DNA of 64,000 nucleotides from Primula veris. Its lineage: Eukaryota; Streptophyta; Magnoliopsida; Ericales; Primulaceae. Both the position numbers and the translations under genes were made by a program. The notes beneath the pieces are model-generated. The model was not told the origin of the DNA. It ran no database searches and was given only the letters and a program-made list of their open reading frames with translations. Location: the NCBI GenBank assembly GCA_963682055.1, contig OY821749.1, positions 23,815,631 to 23,879,630 on the forward strand. Reading direction: 5' to 3'. Below, one piece after another: positions 1-12,222 of this stretch (within the stretch, counting starts at the first letter, position 1; every line of letters starts with the position of its first letter).

Positions 1-46
1 ATTGTTGAAAAGCCTAACGCGACCGACCAAAGTTATGGCTTTATCA
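1..46 (+). repeat. 3' tail of the 5' LTR of element A
   Basis: Bases 1-46 match 16993-17038 with a single G/A transition and end in CA immediately before the primer site. The rest of this LTR lies left of the window. Confidence 0.93.
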
Positions 47-48
47 AA

Positions 49-66
49 TGGCGCCGTCTCCGGGAA
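49..66 (+). promoter_or_regulatory. Primer binding site, element A (tRNA-Asp type)
   Basis: TGGCGCCGTCTCCGGGAA lies two bases after the LTR end. It is complementary to the 3' end of plant tRNA-Asp apart from a few internal mismatches, as is usual for Tat elements. It would prime minus-strand DNA synthesis. Confidence 0.85.
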
Positions 67-125
67 TCATCTAGTTCCCAACTAGTTTAGAATTCGAATA
101 CCAATACTCTGCCAGACGAGCGACT

Positions 126-3100
126 ATGGTTACCAATGTAGAGGAAACCCATCCCGAGATAGTAGAAACCAATAACCAAAACACGCAAATTAGCCAACAA
201 GACCTCGACGATCTACTCGCTATCCGCGACAGATATGAAGCTATCCAATCCGGAAACCAACCAACAACCTCCCACGTCAAACAAGAACAACCGGTCGAAC
301 CACCCCGACATTTCATCGAAGGGATTGTCGACGAACACCTTTCGTCCTCGGAGGACGAACAAGACGTGCCCGTATTAAGGCGTGCACGAAGACGCTTAAC
401 CGGGTCCCAAGCAGGGCCGAGCTCAAGAGTCCCTTTGCCTACGGCCTCGGTCAACTCCGGTGCTCGTTTACAAACGGACGAGGCCCATCAGTTTGGTATG
501 CCCGAGGATCATATACTCGGACAGTCGCCCCGACTGCCGACTAATTCTCCGAGGATGATTACACCGCCCACGATGGAGGTACAACATGTCGTTCCATTAG
601 CCGATGAAAGGAACTACACCTAGCTACAAGCTCAGCTGGCGGCATGCATGACGGCCATGACAGCGGCCGGCATCGTATTGCCAGTTATCCAAACCGACAA
701 AGACCCACGCCACGAAGTGAAAGATTCTGCCTACAGGGCCGCCCTGGAGGCAGCGGGTCGGCGACCCGATACAAGAGTCCCCCACCAAGGGGGCAATGTC
801 CCAATAACTATCGTCCATCTGAACACTCATATGGAACGTGTCCACACAAACACGAAGGACGATAGATATCCCGAATACAGGATCGGGGAGGGATATGGCC
901 CACCACCACATCAGGGAGGATACCCTCCCCCCTACCAAGTCACGGATGACGCGTTCCAACAGGCTTGGAATGTATGCCAAGAAACCCCGTGTGCTGAACA
1001 GATCACGCGGTACCGCAATCCTATGGGATTCGTCATCCCCGAATTCAGGCTCTATGACGGGAAGAGTTGCCCTATCGACCATCTGAGGCACTACAAGACG
1101 AAGATGGAACTGTGGAGTGATGACCATGCACTGATGTGCAAATTTTTCAAAAACAGCTTGGGTCAAGAGGCTTCGTCATGGTATCATAACTTACCACGGG
1201 GCTCCATTAGAAACTGGGCAGAACTGCTAAGAGCGTACTCCACCCGATACGCTGCTCATCGGAAAAAGAAGGTTAGTATCGAAACCCTTCTTAAAATGAC
1301 GATGATGCCAAATGAAAGGCTCAACGATTACTGCATACGTTTTATCGACGTAGCAAACCAGATTCCACGATATGCCAATAATATAGCCATCCAAAACTTT
1401 ATCAATTCCATCCCTAATGGCTATTGGGCGAGAAGGAAGTTCATAGGCAAAAACTTCCCAACCACTGATTCCCTGCTAGCCTATTGTACCCACCTCACCG
1501 ATAAAAACGACGAATTGCGTTTCCTCAACCGGACTCTACCGAGAAGAGAGTCGGTCCGTGAGGCACAGGTGGGTCGCAAAAGAGTTAGAAATAACCAGGG
1601 AGAAGCATTCCAACCGACCAGAAAGGGCAAAGAGCCCGAGGCCCATAGCAGGGTAAAGCGACCACGAGCACTAGAGCCCAAACCGCTCCAGATCGCATAC
1701 CCAACACCGACCAACGAACATAAACCGCTCCAGCTCGCCTACCCGATGCCTCCCAAGCCATTTCAACAGGTTCGGCCCCAAGAGAGAGAACACCGAAACA
1801 CTTTCGGACCGGTCGAGCTGCGATACACTTTCAACCTGTCTGCTGAAGATATCCTCAAGGATATATGCAGGGAAAGTTGGTATTCCCGACCACAACCGAT
1901 CATCTCTCCCCCCAATCAGAGAGATTCCAAGCTCTTCTGCGCATATCACGAGGATCACGGCCATCTCACTGAGCATTGCCGTAACCTACGATGGAGAATG
2001 AACCAGTGGGGCGATGCAGGATACCTAGCCAAGTTCATCAAAGGAGCTGGGAATAAAGGCAAACAACTGGCCATCGAGGGATCTGACAACCGGAAAGGCA
2101 AAACGATCAACGTCGTTCATATGTCACGACCCAAGGGCCCAGGCGGGGAACGATCACGACAACGGCAGCTGGCCCACTTTGGCCAAGTAGCCAAGACATC
2201 ACAGGCGTCGCCCTCTAAACGACAATGCACACCACGACGACATCCGCCCATTTCTTTCTCGGGTCTTGACGAAGAAGGGGTGATTTACCCCCACGGAGAC
2301 GCCATTAACCTCCGTGTTCAAATCGGCCTAGACACAGTCAGCAGGGTACTTGTCGACCAAGGAGCCTCTTGTGATATCATGTACAAGGAGCTCTTCGACA
2401 AGATGGAACTCAAGCTGCAAGATCTACAGCCTACCGATGTCACACTGATCGGATTCATCTCCGAAACTACCAAACCGTTGGGTAAGATCGTCCTCAGTGT
2501 CACAACAGGGTCCATGTCGGTTCCCGTGGAGTTCTTAGTGGTCGACGACCACTCCGGGCACAACGCAATATTGGGCCGACCTTGGTTACATGCCATGAAG
2601 GCCATACCCTCGACCTATCACCAAAAGGTCAAATACCCAAATGATAGGGGAGCGATCGAGACAGCCAGAGGATGTCAAGAAGATTCAAGGCGCTGCGAAG
2701 ACATCACCGCGACTCTCCAAAAACAACGAAGCACTGTGGAACAACCCACCAGCACAAAGAAGCTGATCAACCAAATATCCAAAACCGAAAGGGTGGTCGA
2801 AGAACAAGTAGCAGAGACACTCAGGAAGGTGTATATTCCTGATATGGACGAGGAGCATTACTTCCTCCTCGGCGACAACCTTCCAAACCAGGAATCCGAG
2901 GAGTTGAAAGCATTCCTCCTCAACAACACTGATAAATTCGCCTGGAGTCCTAAAGACATGCCGGGCCTAGACCCCAATACAGCATGCCACCACCTAAGTG
3001 TGAACGCCGAGTACAAGCCAATAGCACAGAGGAGCAGAAAAGTCTCTGTACAGCATAGAGCAGCTATAATTGCTGAAGTACAAAAGCTATTGGAGGCTGG

Positions 3101-6044
3101 AGCCATAAGGGAGGTTTACTATCCAAAATGGTTGTCCAACCCGGTCGTCATCCCTAAGAAGAACGGGAAGGAGAGAGTCTGTATAGACTTCACCAACCTC
3201 AACAAAGCCTGCCCGAGGGACCACTTTCCCCTTCCAAGGATCGATCAACTGGTGGACGCAACAGCGGGAGCAGAACGGATGACCTTCCTTGACGCGTACT
3301 CAGGATACCATCAAATTCCCCTCGCCCGCGAAGATCAAGAAAAGACTTCGTTTATCTCACCTTTGGGAAATTATTGCTATACGGTAATGCCGTTCGGCCT
3401 ACGCAATGCAGGAGCAACATACCAAAGGATGATAACACGGGTATGTCGAGATCATATAGGGAAAACAATGGAGGTATACATAGACGACATGGTCGTCAAA
3501 AGCGAAAGAGCCACATCCCACCTTCAAGATATCAGGGACGTTTTCCGAACGCTGGGCGAGCACAAACTGAAACTCAATGCGAGCAAGTGTGCATTTGGCA
3601 TCAGCCAAGGGAAATTCTTGGGACATATGGTTAGCCGACGAGGAATAGAGGCTAATCCCGATCAAATAACGGCTCTACGAAACCTAGCAGCGCCCAAGAA
3701 TAAGAAACAGGTACAAGAGCTCACGGGAATGATGGCCGCGCTGAGCAGGTTCATTAGCCGATCCGCAGATAAGGGACGGCCATTTTTCGAATCACTCAAG
3801 AGGGATAGAAAATTCTTCTGGGACCCGGAATGTGAAGCTTCATTCAACAATCTCAAAGAGTACTTGAGGACATTGCCACTGCTAGTAAGGCCGAACAGAG
3901 GAGACATTCTGGCATGCTACCTAGCAGTTTCCTCTACAGCTGTGAGCGCGGTCATCCTGAGAGAAGAAGGTCGCGAACAATTTCCGATCTACTTCGTCAG
4001 CAAGACTCTGGTCGAAGCCGAAACACGTTATCTACCCTTGTAAAAGCTGTGTCTGGCATTGGTCGTCGCAACCAGAAAGTTGCCACACTATTTCATAGCT
4101 CATCAGGTCCGGGTATACACAAAATTTCATATTAAAGAGTCACTTCGACGGACGGACATTAGCGGCCGAGTTGCCGCCTGGGGGGTCGAGCTATCCCAAT
4201 TTCATATCGAGTTCGCACCCTGCCACGCCATAAAGGGACAAGTCCTGGCCGATTTCGTCGCAGAATTCACCGAAGGCTATGACGAGCCTTTGGCACTCTC
4301 TCCACAATCACACTGGCAGATACATGTCGACGGATCAGCCACCAAGTACGGATCAGGAGCAGGGATCGTCCTAAAGTCCAGCGAGGGAGCAATCATCGAA
4401 AAAAGCATAAAACTGGGCTTCCGAGCTACCAACAATGAGGCAGAATACGAGGCCATGATAAATGGCATGCTTATTGCCCGGTCCCTCGGATGCTCCCACT
4501 TAATTGCAAGCTCAGACTCCATGCTCATCGTCAATCAAGCCATCGGCGAGTACCAAGCGAAAGATGATAGAATGATCCTCTACCAAGAGAAAGTCCAAAG
4601 CTTGATGGCAAGCTTCGAACAGTGCGAGTTAGTAAGAATCAATCGCACCGAGAATGCACATGCCGATGCATTGGCCACTCTAGCCTCGACATTAACATTG
4701 ACCGACACCCGGTCGATCACAGTGGAACTACTGCCGACCCCGAGCATAATAAAAAGGGTAAACCGGGTGACATCGATACAGTACGAACTAGGATGGATGG
4801 AGGACATGACCCATTATCTGCGAAATGGAACGCTTCCGGTCGACAAGATAAAAGCGCTGAAAATTACAAGAAAAGCTCCTCGCTTCTGGCTATCCGAGGA
4901 CGATAAACTATACAAATCCAGTTACCGGGGACCACATCTACTGTGCGTCCCGACCGAGCTACAACTGCCAGTCTTGGAGGAAATCCACGAAGGATCTTGC
5001 GGAGCACACATCAAAGGGCGATCCCTTGCAAATAAGGCAGTGACCCAAGGATATTGGTGGCCCTATATCAAGCGAGACGCCGATGCATACGTCCAACGAT
5101 GCGACAAGTGCCAACGATTCACCAAGATACCACGGCTCCCTTCATCTATGATGACCCCGGTATCAGCACCATGGCCGTTCGCTCAATGGGCAATCGATTT
5201 GGTCGGTAAACTCCCAAGAGCACCTGGGAATGTGGAATATCTGATCGTTGCGACTGATTATTTCACCAAATGGGTCGAAGCTAAACCCCTCCGAGAAATC
5301 AAAGCCAGCAACGTCAAACAATTCATTTGGGAATACATCATAACTAGGTTCGGTATACCGTACGCTATAGTCGCCGACAACGGAACCCAGTTCAAAGATG
5401 CCAATTTACAGCTGTGGTACGAGGAACTCGGTATCCGAAAATTCTATTCGACGCCGACATACCCACAAGGGAACGGGCAAGCCGAAGTGTCAAACCGAAC
5501 CATATTAGACGGCATCAAGACCACCCTTGAACAAGCAAAGGGGAGGTGGCCCGAGCGGCTACTCAACGTTTTATGGTCGTGCCGAACTACACCCAAGACG
5601 GGCACCAAGGAAACCCCGTTTAGCTTAGCATACGGTGTTGAGGCCGTCATACCGACAGAGATCGGGCTACCTACGCTCCGAACAACGTTGGTCGAGCAGG
5701 GAAATAATGAACAAAGAATGAGAGAAGAGCTCGACATGATAGACGAGAAACGAGAGATAGCGGCCCTTACCTTAGCTAAATACCAACAAAGCGTAAAGCA
5801 AACCTATGACAAGAGAGTAAAAGGATCTAAAGAATTCATGGTAGGAGAACTGGTGCTGCGACGAGTGACGGTCTATACCCGCAACGAAATACATGGCAAA
5901 CTGAGCCCTACCTGGGAAGGCCCATACGAAATCGTCAAGCGAACAAGTCCAGTCTCTTACAAAATCAAAAGCGTCCTATTCGCCAACAGCCGAGGGGAAA
6001 AGAATTCTTGGAACGTGGCTAACCTAAAGAAGTACTACGTATAG
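126..6044 (+). pseudogene. Gag-Pol polyprotein of element A, one frame with two in-frame stops
   Basis: One frame of 1,973 codons runs from ATG 126 to the stop at 6042-6044, broken by TAG at 621-623 (codon 166) and TAA at 4041-4043 (codon 1306). The three open pieces (126-623, 648-4043, 4059-6044) are in the same frame. Domains in order: retrotransposon gag around nt 1030-1300; a Cys/His knuckle (CAYHEDHGHLTEHC) near nt 1938; aspartic protease with VLVDQGAS near nt 2347; reverse transcriptase with YIDDMVV near nt 3478; a first RNase H that spans the TAA; a second RNase H (IHVDGSATKYGSG, near nt 4320) with D/E/D positions and NNEAEYEA; integrase with its zinc finger, then the D,D,E core (AIDLVGK, VADNGTQF, GQAEVSN). 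The RNase H pair marks the Tat lineage. The TAA sits where element B has GAA in YMPLEKL. The TAG probably replaced a Gln codon. The copy is probably inactive unless the stops are read through. Confidence 0.93.
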
Positions 6045-6150
6045 GCAATGCTCCGAACACAAGTACAAGTACAGGTGCTACCTTACCCTTCTTGCTTAAC
6101 GGCATTATCTTTCTTCTTTTGAATGAATAAAATATATTATTATGCTGTCT
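6045..6150 (+). terminator. Short spacer with possible polyadenylation signal after pol
   Basis: AT-rich sequence with GAATAAAATATAT at about 6125-6137, which could serve as a plant near-upstream polyadenylation element for a gag-pol transcript. Based on sequence only. Confidence 0.3.
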
Positions 6151-7160
6151 ACTAATACTATGAGATTCTCAACATGGCCGAAGTGCCTAGAAATACTATG
6201 AAATCCCGTAAATGGCGTGTTACCGAAGGAACGTCTAGGGATACTATGAAATTCTCAGCATGGCCGAAGTGCCTAGGAATACAATGAAAGTCCGTAAATG
6301 GCGTGTTACCAAAGGAACGTCTAGGCATACTATGAAATTCCCAACATGGTCGAAGTGCCTAGGAATACTATGAAATCCCGTAAATGGCGTGTTACCGAAG
6401 GAACGTCTAGGGATACGATGAAATTCCCAACATGGCCGAAGTGCCTAGGAATACTATGAAATCCCGTAAATGGCGTGTTACCGAAGGAACGTCTAGGGAT
6501 ACTATGAAATTCCCAGCATGGCCGAAGTGCCTAGGAATACAATGAAAGTCCGTAAATGGCGTGTTACCAAAGGAACGTCTAGGCATACTATGAAATTCCC
6601 AACATGGCCGAAGTGCCTAGGAATACTATGAAATCCCGTAAATGGCGTGTTACCGAAGGAACGTCTAGGGATACGATGAAATTCCCAACATGGCCGAAGT
6701 GCCTAGGAATACTATGAAATCCCGTAAATGGCGTGTTACCGAAGGAACGTCTAGGGATACTATGAAATTCCCATCATGGCCGAAGTGCCTAGGAATACAA
6801 TGAAAGTCCGTAAATGGCGTGTTACCAAAGGAACGTCTAGGCATACTATGAAATTCCCAACATGGCCGAAGTGCCTAGGAATACTATGAAATTCCGTAAA
6901 TGGCGTGTTACCGAAGGAACGTCTAGGAATACTATGAAATTTCCAACATGGCCGAAGTGCCTAGGAATACTATGAAATCCCGTAAATGGCGTGTTACCGA
7001 AGGAACGTCTAGGGATACTATGAAATTCCCAACATGGCCGAAGTGCCTAGGAATACGATAAAATTCCCAACATGGCGTGTTACCGAAGGAACGCCTAGGA
7101 ATACTATGAAATTCCCAACATGGCGTGTTACCGAAGGAACGCCTAGGAATACTATGAAAT
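6151..7160. repeat. 86-bp tandem repeat array with a three-unit higher order
   Basis: The anchor CATGGCCGAAGTGCC recurs at 6173, 6259, 6345 (one change), 6431, 6517, 6603, 6689, 6775, 6861, 6947 and 7033, exactly 86 bp apart. Two shortened units follow (about 7070-7160). Every third unit (at about 6270, 6530, 6790) shares the variants AATACAATGAAAGTCC and TTACCAAAGG, giving a 258-bp higher-order period. Each unit is made of two related halves that both begin near ATACTATGAAAT. The array lies between the 3' end of gag-pol and the 3' end of the convergent minus-strand gene block. Confidence 0.95.
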
Positions 7161-7455
7161 TTATATGCAGGTACAATGCAAGAAATTATTCAGGTCCACT
7201 TTACGACGGCGATGCAATATAAATTGGCTAAAACAATGAAGGAGAATCAATCTAAACAACAAAATATCAACAAGAAGCATCTCCAAAACAGGAATAACAA
7301 AATAACAAATGATTTAGCAAGGAAAAATCGATCCAATCAATTAAATAGCAATACGGCAATGGAAAGGTACAAAACAAGAATAAAGAAATCACATATATAG
7401 TCCTCGCCCGCATTACGGAGGCAACAAGAAGATCAACGACACTAAAGAGATTCAT
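7161..7455. other. AT-rich spacer, 3' flank of the minus-strand gene block
   Basis: A-rich sequence with no convincing reading frame. It would be the 3' untranslated region of the last minus-strand gene. Confidence 0.5.
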
Positions 7456-8094
7456 TTAAGAAGAGCTACTGCAGGAGGAGCACGACGGTAATTGACCGAG
7501 CTCAATCTCTTCGTCATCCGTCGTTGTGTACCCATCAGACTCATCACCATCAAAACGCTCCTCAGAAATGAGGGCATCAAAATTGGTCGTATGAGCCCCA
7601 ACACAAGTCAGCGTCTGGAGCCGCGCGTTGAACTCGACTTCTTTGGCGGACTCGTGAGCATCCGAGGCCGCTTTACGGCGATCATCGTCAAAGGAGAGGT
7701 CACGGCGAGCTTCAATCACAACTGCGGAAGCATCGTATCTGGCGCGGGACAAACGGAAATACTTCACCAACACGTTGGCCTTGGTCACAAGCAACTTTAA
7801 TTTGCCGAAGTACTCGCCCTTTGCACGCCAATATCGATCCAAACGACGCTCCTGAACCTCAACAGCATGCTCGGCACGGCGAACGTATTCCCGAAAAGAG
7901 GCCGCCTGGGTTTTCAGCTTGGTCCGCAGTCGAGCACATTGGTCGGTCAATTTGACATTTTTGCTCATCAAAACAATGTAGGGCCACCTGTCAGGCACCT
8001 CACTAGCCGCACCAGATGAGACCTCGTCCCGGGCAGCACCAGTAGGTCCTAACCCCGGGTTAACTAGGCATGGAGAACCAGCCTGGTGCGACAT
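7456..8094 (-). CDS. Antisense accessory protein 8 of element A, coiled coil with acidic tail
   Basis: ATG at 8094 opens a 212-residue frame starting MSHQAGSPCLVNPGLG. The first 40 residues are Pro/Gly/Ala-rich. A long charged helical region with heptad character follows (about 45-165, including FREYVRRAEHAVEVQERRLDRYW). It ends in an acidic stretch (DGDESDGYTTTDDEEIE) and a Ser/Cys run. A minus-strand TATA-like box (TATATAAA) lies at 8229-8236, about 135 bp upstream. The frame ends just before the 86-bp repeat spacer. It could instead be a 3' exon of the PF04195-like gene, but that gene ends at its own stop. No family recognised; protein interaction is an inference from the coiled coil. Confidence 0.6.
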   Translation of the reverse strand: MSHQAGSPCLVNPGLGPTGAARDEVSSGAASEVPDRWPYIVLMSKNVKLTDQCARLRTKLKTQAASFREYVRRAEHAVEVQERRLDRYWRAKGEYFGKLKLLVTKANVLVKYFRLSRARYDASAVVIEARRDLSFDDDRRKAASDAHESAKEVEFNARLQTLTCVGAHTTNFDALISEERFDGDESDGYTTTDDEEIELGQLPSCSSCSSSS

Positions 8095-8228
8095 AGTAGC
8101 ATGTGCCTATAAAAAAAAAAAGAGGGGGGGAGACGAACGAGAAGAGATGAATAAACAAAAAAAAAAGAGAAAGAAGCTACCAAAAACAACAACAAAAAAA
8201 AAAAAAAAACAGAGAAGCGAGAGAATTT

Positions 8229-8236
8229 TTTATATA
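8229..8236 (-). promoter_or_regulatory. TATA-like box for antisense gene 8
   Basis: Reads TATATAAA on the minus strand, about 135 bp upstream of ATG 8094. An A-rich stretch separates it from the gene. Confidence 0.4.
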
Positions 8237-8272
8237 CAAGCTACAAAGAAAACAACAAAACAAGCTATTTTA

Positions 8273-8845
8273 CTAATCCGACAACCTCTCAACAGACGCC
8301 GAAGCCTCTACTACATCGGAAAAATGAATATCTCGCAATGAATTAATTTGCGTCCCCAAACGCTCACGAATGACCGCCTCGATTCGGTTCAAGACAACAG
8401 TGGTTTCCGTTACCCCGGCCTTCGCATCCACCATGCGCTCTGCCCGGGACACACCACTCATTCCTTTTATATGCTCCAGCACCTCTAAGGCGCGAGCTCG
8501 GGCCCAATACGCTTTGGCAAAGGATAGCAGCAGATCCGCGTCCTCGAAAACGGCCCCAAGGACCAAGCTCAAGCTCGTCACACGACCTCGGGCTTCATCA
8601 CGAGAACGTCGTAGGGCACTGAGAAGTTCCTTTGCTTTACCCTTATTTGCCGTATAATGGGCGGTCTTTTTACTAAATTTCTCTCCCAAATCACGTAACC
8701 GGATCGCCAGATTGGAAATATGAATATTCAGACCCTCGATTTCCTGATAGGCACAAGTCAATTTCGCGGTAAGGGACGCGTTAGACCTTTCCAAATCCTC
8801 CATTACGTCACCTACACTACGACTAGGCGAGGTCCAGACCACCAT
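8273..8845 (-). CDS. Antisense accessory protein 7 of element A, coiled coil
   Basis: The first convincing ATG is at 8845 (MVVWTSPSRSVGDVMEDLER), giving 190 residues to the TAG at 8273-8275. Nearly the whole protein is charged and helical, for example LTAKLTCAYQEIEGLNIHI and LRRSRDEARGRV. The frame stays open upstream to 8938 but only with a non-ATG start. A splice acceptor-like TTGTCAG followed by GTACC lies about 20 bp upstream of the ATG, so an upstream exon is possible. A TATATATA run on the minus strand near 9041-9050 could be the promoter. No known domain recognised. It follows the same pattern as its neighbours: short, helical, minus strand. Confidence 0.55.
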   Translation of the reverse strand: MVVWTSPSRSVGDVMEDLERSNASLTAKLTCAYQEIEGLNIHISNLAIRLRDLGEKFSKKTAHYTANKGKAKELLSALRRSRDEARGRVTSLSLVLGAVFEDADLLLSFAKAYWARARALEVLEHIKGMSGVSRAERMVDAKAGVTETTVVLNRIEAVIRERLGTQINSLRDIHFSDVVEASASVERLSD

Positions 8846-9068
8846 GGCAAGGGGGTTATTTGGTACCTGACAATATTTTGTTTTCATATCCTTCAAAATA
8901 TGACGACCATCAAAAGAAATTAACCCAAGCAAGCCCAACAGAAAGCAACCACAACACCTATATTATCACTTCCCCAAAAGAATCTGTTTCTAGATACAAA
9001 AGAGACCAAAAAAAAAAAAACAAAAAAAAAACAAAAAAAAATATATATACATAATGCTAGAAAGATAG

Positions 9069-11523
9069 TCAAGGTTCCACCTGAGGAGATGCTGGTGGGG
9101 GAACAACAGTAGCATCCGGTCGAGGAGTGGACGTGGTCGACATAAAGTGCGGACGCAGCGCTGTCGAAATTGTCTGCCCCGGTAGCCAAGGAAGCTCTTC
9201 TTCACGAAGATTCGCCCAGTCCACGGGTTTCGGCGGTGCACCATGCGGACACGGATACACCAACTCCGACCACGCCCTATCCGACAGAGGCACATTCGCG
9301 AAATTGAGCGCCCGCACATGAGCGCAGTATACAGAAAAGTTGGCCATCATCGCTAACTTTTTCCGCTCCTCCGCCTGTGCCGTTTTCAGGGCAGACACCT
9401 TAGCCTTTTCGGCTTCCACGTCCTCAGCCAGGAGCAAGTTCTCCTCCTCTAATTCGCCGTACTTAGCGGCCATGCTCTCTTTTTCCACCCTCAATTTCTC
9501 GACATCCTCGGTCAGGTCCAGGAAGTCCACCGACAGTTTGTCATAATTCTCGCCCAGGGTTTTCTTCTCGGCGACCAATTTCTCCTTCTCGGCCACCAGA
9601 TTATCCTTCTCGGCCACCATCTTCTCTTTCTCAGCCCCTAGAGCTCCCAGCTGATCCCGTAGCGCCACGGCACTCACAGCAATCTGCACTTCAACACATT
9701 AGTTTCCAAATAAAATACGAGTACCAAACCTATATAGTGCAATACGAGCCCCACGTACCCTCAGCGCATCCGCGTGGGCCTGCTCTATAACTGACATTGT
9801 AGGTTGGGCAGATAGTTTTTCTGCATTCTTGAACACAAGGGGTTTCAGAGCCGTATACCCCATCTTCAGCGTTCTCGGTTGATCCAGCAGTTCACACCTA
9901 CATCGGTCAATGTACCGGGTCATTGCAACCCCGTCAACCAACCCCTTCTCGGATCCGTCGAGAGCCTCATCCTCGACACCCGTCACAACATCCCCGGCAT
10001 TCTCTTCGCTGCCTTCCACCTCCACCCCCACGTCCTCCTCCTCCAACTGCTCAATCTCAGGGGCCCTATGCTCGATCTCTTCCTCATTACGGAGGGGCGA
10101 GCACACGGGCAAATCTATCGGACCCTCGGTGGGGATAGGCGAGATGACCGGCAAAGTCATCGTACCCTCTCCCATGTTCGTCAAGAGGTTCATATATCCG
10201 AATACATCGTCGACTGACCCCTGAAACACAATAATACCCATAGACCGGGCAAGAGCGAGGGTTACCAATGGAGAAGTCAGTAGCTGAAACAAGATGACTA
10301 ATAAAGCAAAGCACTAGCGAACCAAATGACAAACAACCAAAAGACAAGAAAATCATCATACATATACACATACCTCGCTCGGAGCATAGGCATCCTCGGC
10401 GGTATCCCCTTGAGCAGCGGCAAACACCCCCTCGCCCGAGCCAACGTTAGCATCTTCCTCGGTAACCGATGTATCGGTTCCCCTAGCCCTCTTCGTTGTT
10501 TCAACGACAGGGTCAGCTGCACGACGCTTAGAACGAACGGCTTTTTTCCCAAGCCGAGTAGCACATCGAGCCTGGACCACCTTTAAGAATTCCTCCTCGG
10601 GCTCTTTGGGGATCTCGGGTGCAGGATTTCCCCTGGTCACCTACCCCATAGGGTAACCGAGCAACATGGGAGCCGTATGACTCGCAGGATCCGGCGTAGG
10701 TCCAGGCCCCCACCATTTCCAAAGAGCTAACAGAGCCTCTACATTGGGGGCGCCGAGGTCTGGCATGATGGGAGCATTGGTCGCCGGTCCAGGAATCTGG
10801 TGTCCCGCACAACCCCATGCACCGGAAGCAATTACAATACCAAGATTACGCTCTTTATTGGTATCCGGCAAACCGATAACGAGCCGGCAAAAGGCACGCA
10901 GAGTCTTCAAATACGAGTTGCGACGCTCAAAGCTCAGACTATAGACTCCAAAGACGTCCTTCAGTTCAATCGGTATTCCGGACACCTCCGATAGCCTTTG
11001 GATACCATTCAGAGTACGGTAACCATTTAGGGCCAGTTGGGCCGGAGCAATTTGGACGGCCTCAAAGAACGAAGCCACCCAGTTTGTAAAGGGCAGTCGA
11101 AGACCCCCAGTGAAGAATGCCGAAGAGCGCACGGCCACCTCGCCGGCAGGTACAAATCCCAGCACCTCCTCGTCAGAAATAGGAAGCCGGATATGTATGT
11201 TGTCAGGTATTCCGGCGAGTTCTTTAAAATCCTTCTCCACGAATGTGCCAACTTGGGCCACACTTTGGAACAAAATTTCCTATACAAAGATCATCAAAAG
11301 TCCATCAATATACTAACCAAATACACAAACCAGAACCACATCAATAGAACGAGAGCCACCACCACCACCCCCCCCCCCACACGCACATTACATCAGAATC
11401 ATCAGACATATATAGATAACCTGAACCATATACCAACGACACACCTATGACCACAACGACAAATCAAATACAACTCCTAAAAGAGGGAAGGGGGGAGAAC
11501 GAAAAATCACTTACAGTAATCAT
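9069..11523 (-). pseudogene. Antisense four-exon gene with PF04195-like domain (element A), one in-frame stop
   Basis: Predicted exons on the minus strand: 11523-11515 (ATG ATT ACT), 11279-10374, 10220-9759 and 9683-9069. Every junction has GT/AG ends (GTAAGT, GTATGT and GTACGT donors) and every intron is phase 0. The sum is 664 codons. Exon 2 holds a domain like 'putative gypsy type transposon' (PF04195): FFTGGLRLPFTNWVASFFEA and IAPAQLALNGYRTLNGI, about residues 60-150. Exon 3 is acidic (QLEEEDVGVEVEGSEEN). Exon 4 is a coiled coil of EKEKMVAEKDNL-type repeats. A single TAG at 10643-10641 interrupts exon 2, most simply CAG to TAG. Such PF04195 extra ORFs are known in Tat elements; the exon model is my inference. 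I saw no clear TATA box upstream. Role unknown. Confidence 0.78.
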
Positions 11524-12222
11524 TATGAGCAAGCAAGCGCGAACAACAGCAAGTCTTCCAACAAAACCACGAAACCCTAGATCAAGCGGCCGAACTTTTT
11601 TCCTTTTTGGCGGGAAGAATATGCTTTAGAGAGAGAGATATTTTCTTCAGCGAATTCTGTGATAAAAACAAACAGGATTACTTGGCACAATAAAAAGGAG
11701 TGGAGTCACAAAAGGAATAAAATAATAACCGTCCTTTCGTGTCACAGAGGTTTACCTTTTTCCAACCATACGAAAGTCAACAACCGCTGCTCTTTTTAAC
11801 ATATACACGCTCCAGATTTCGCCACGTCAGCGCGTATCCCACTACCCAAGGCAGTTCACATCATTAGACCTAAATAAACGGCCAGTGGACCCTACCACGA
11901 AAAGCTTCTCACATACGCTACCACTACTATCACACCGAGAATATCCCCCGATTAAAGTTCCTCGACTCCCAAACCAATCCTTACCACAAGGGCACACCGA
12001 ACAAGGTGGACGAAGACCGTTTCTAGCTTGATGGCAGGGAGCATCAAGTCTAACAACGCTCTCCGGGGGGATAACCGGGCATATTGTTCGGTGTATGATC
12101 AGAAACATAAAAGAGAAGCAAACAGGAAATAAAATAGGACAGAATCAAATGCAAGACAAGTTTTATTCATCCACAAAGGGGGAAACACAAACAATACAAC
12201 AGAAAAAGAAAATACACCCATC
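11524..12222. other. Non-coding spacer upstream of the PF04195-like gene
   Basis: No reading frame of note. It should contain the promoter and 5' leader of the minus-strand gene that starts at 11523 and the 3' flank of the gene ending at 12223. No TATAAA was found on the minus strand here. Confidence 0.4.

Noticed and set aside
648..6044. Treating 648-4043 and 4059-6044 as separate pol genes
   Set aside because: Both are in the same frame as each other and as 126-623, and domains run across the stop codons, so they are pieces of one polyprotein frame.
6151..7160. CRISPR-like array
   Set aside because: Units are contiguous with no unique spacers, and the sequence is plant retrotransposon DNA.
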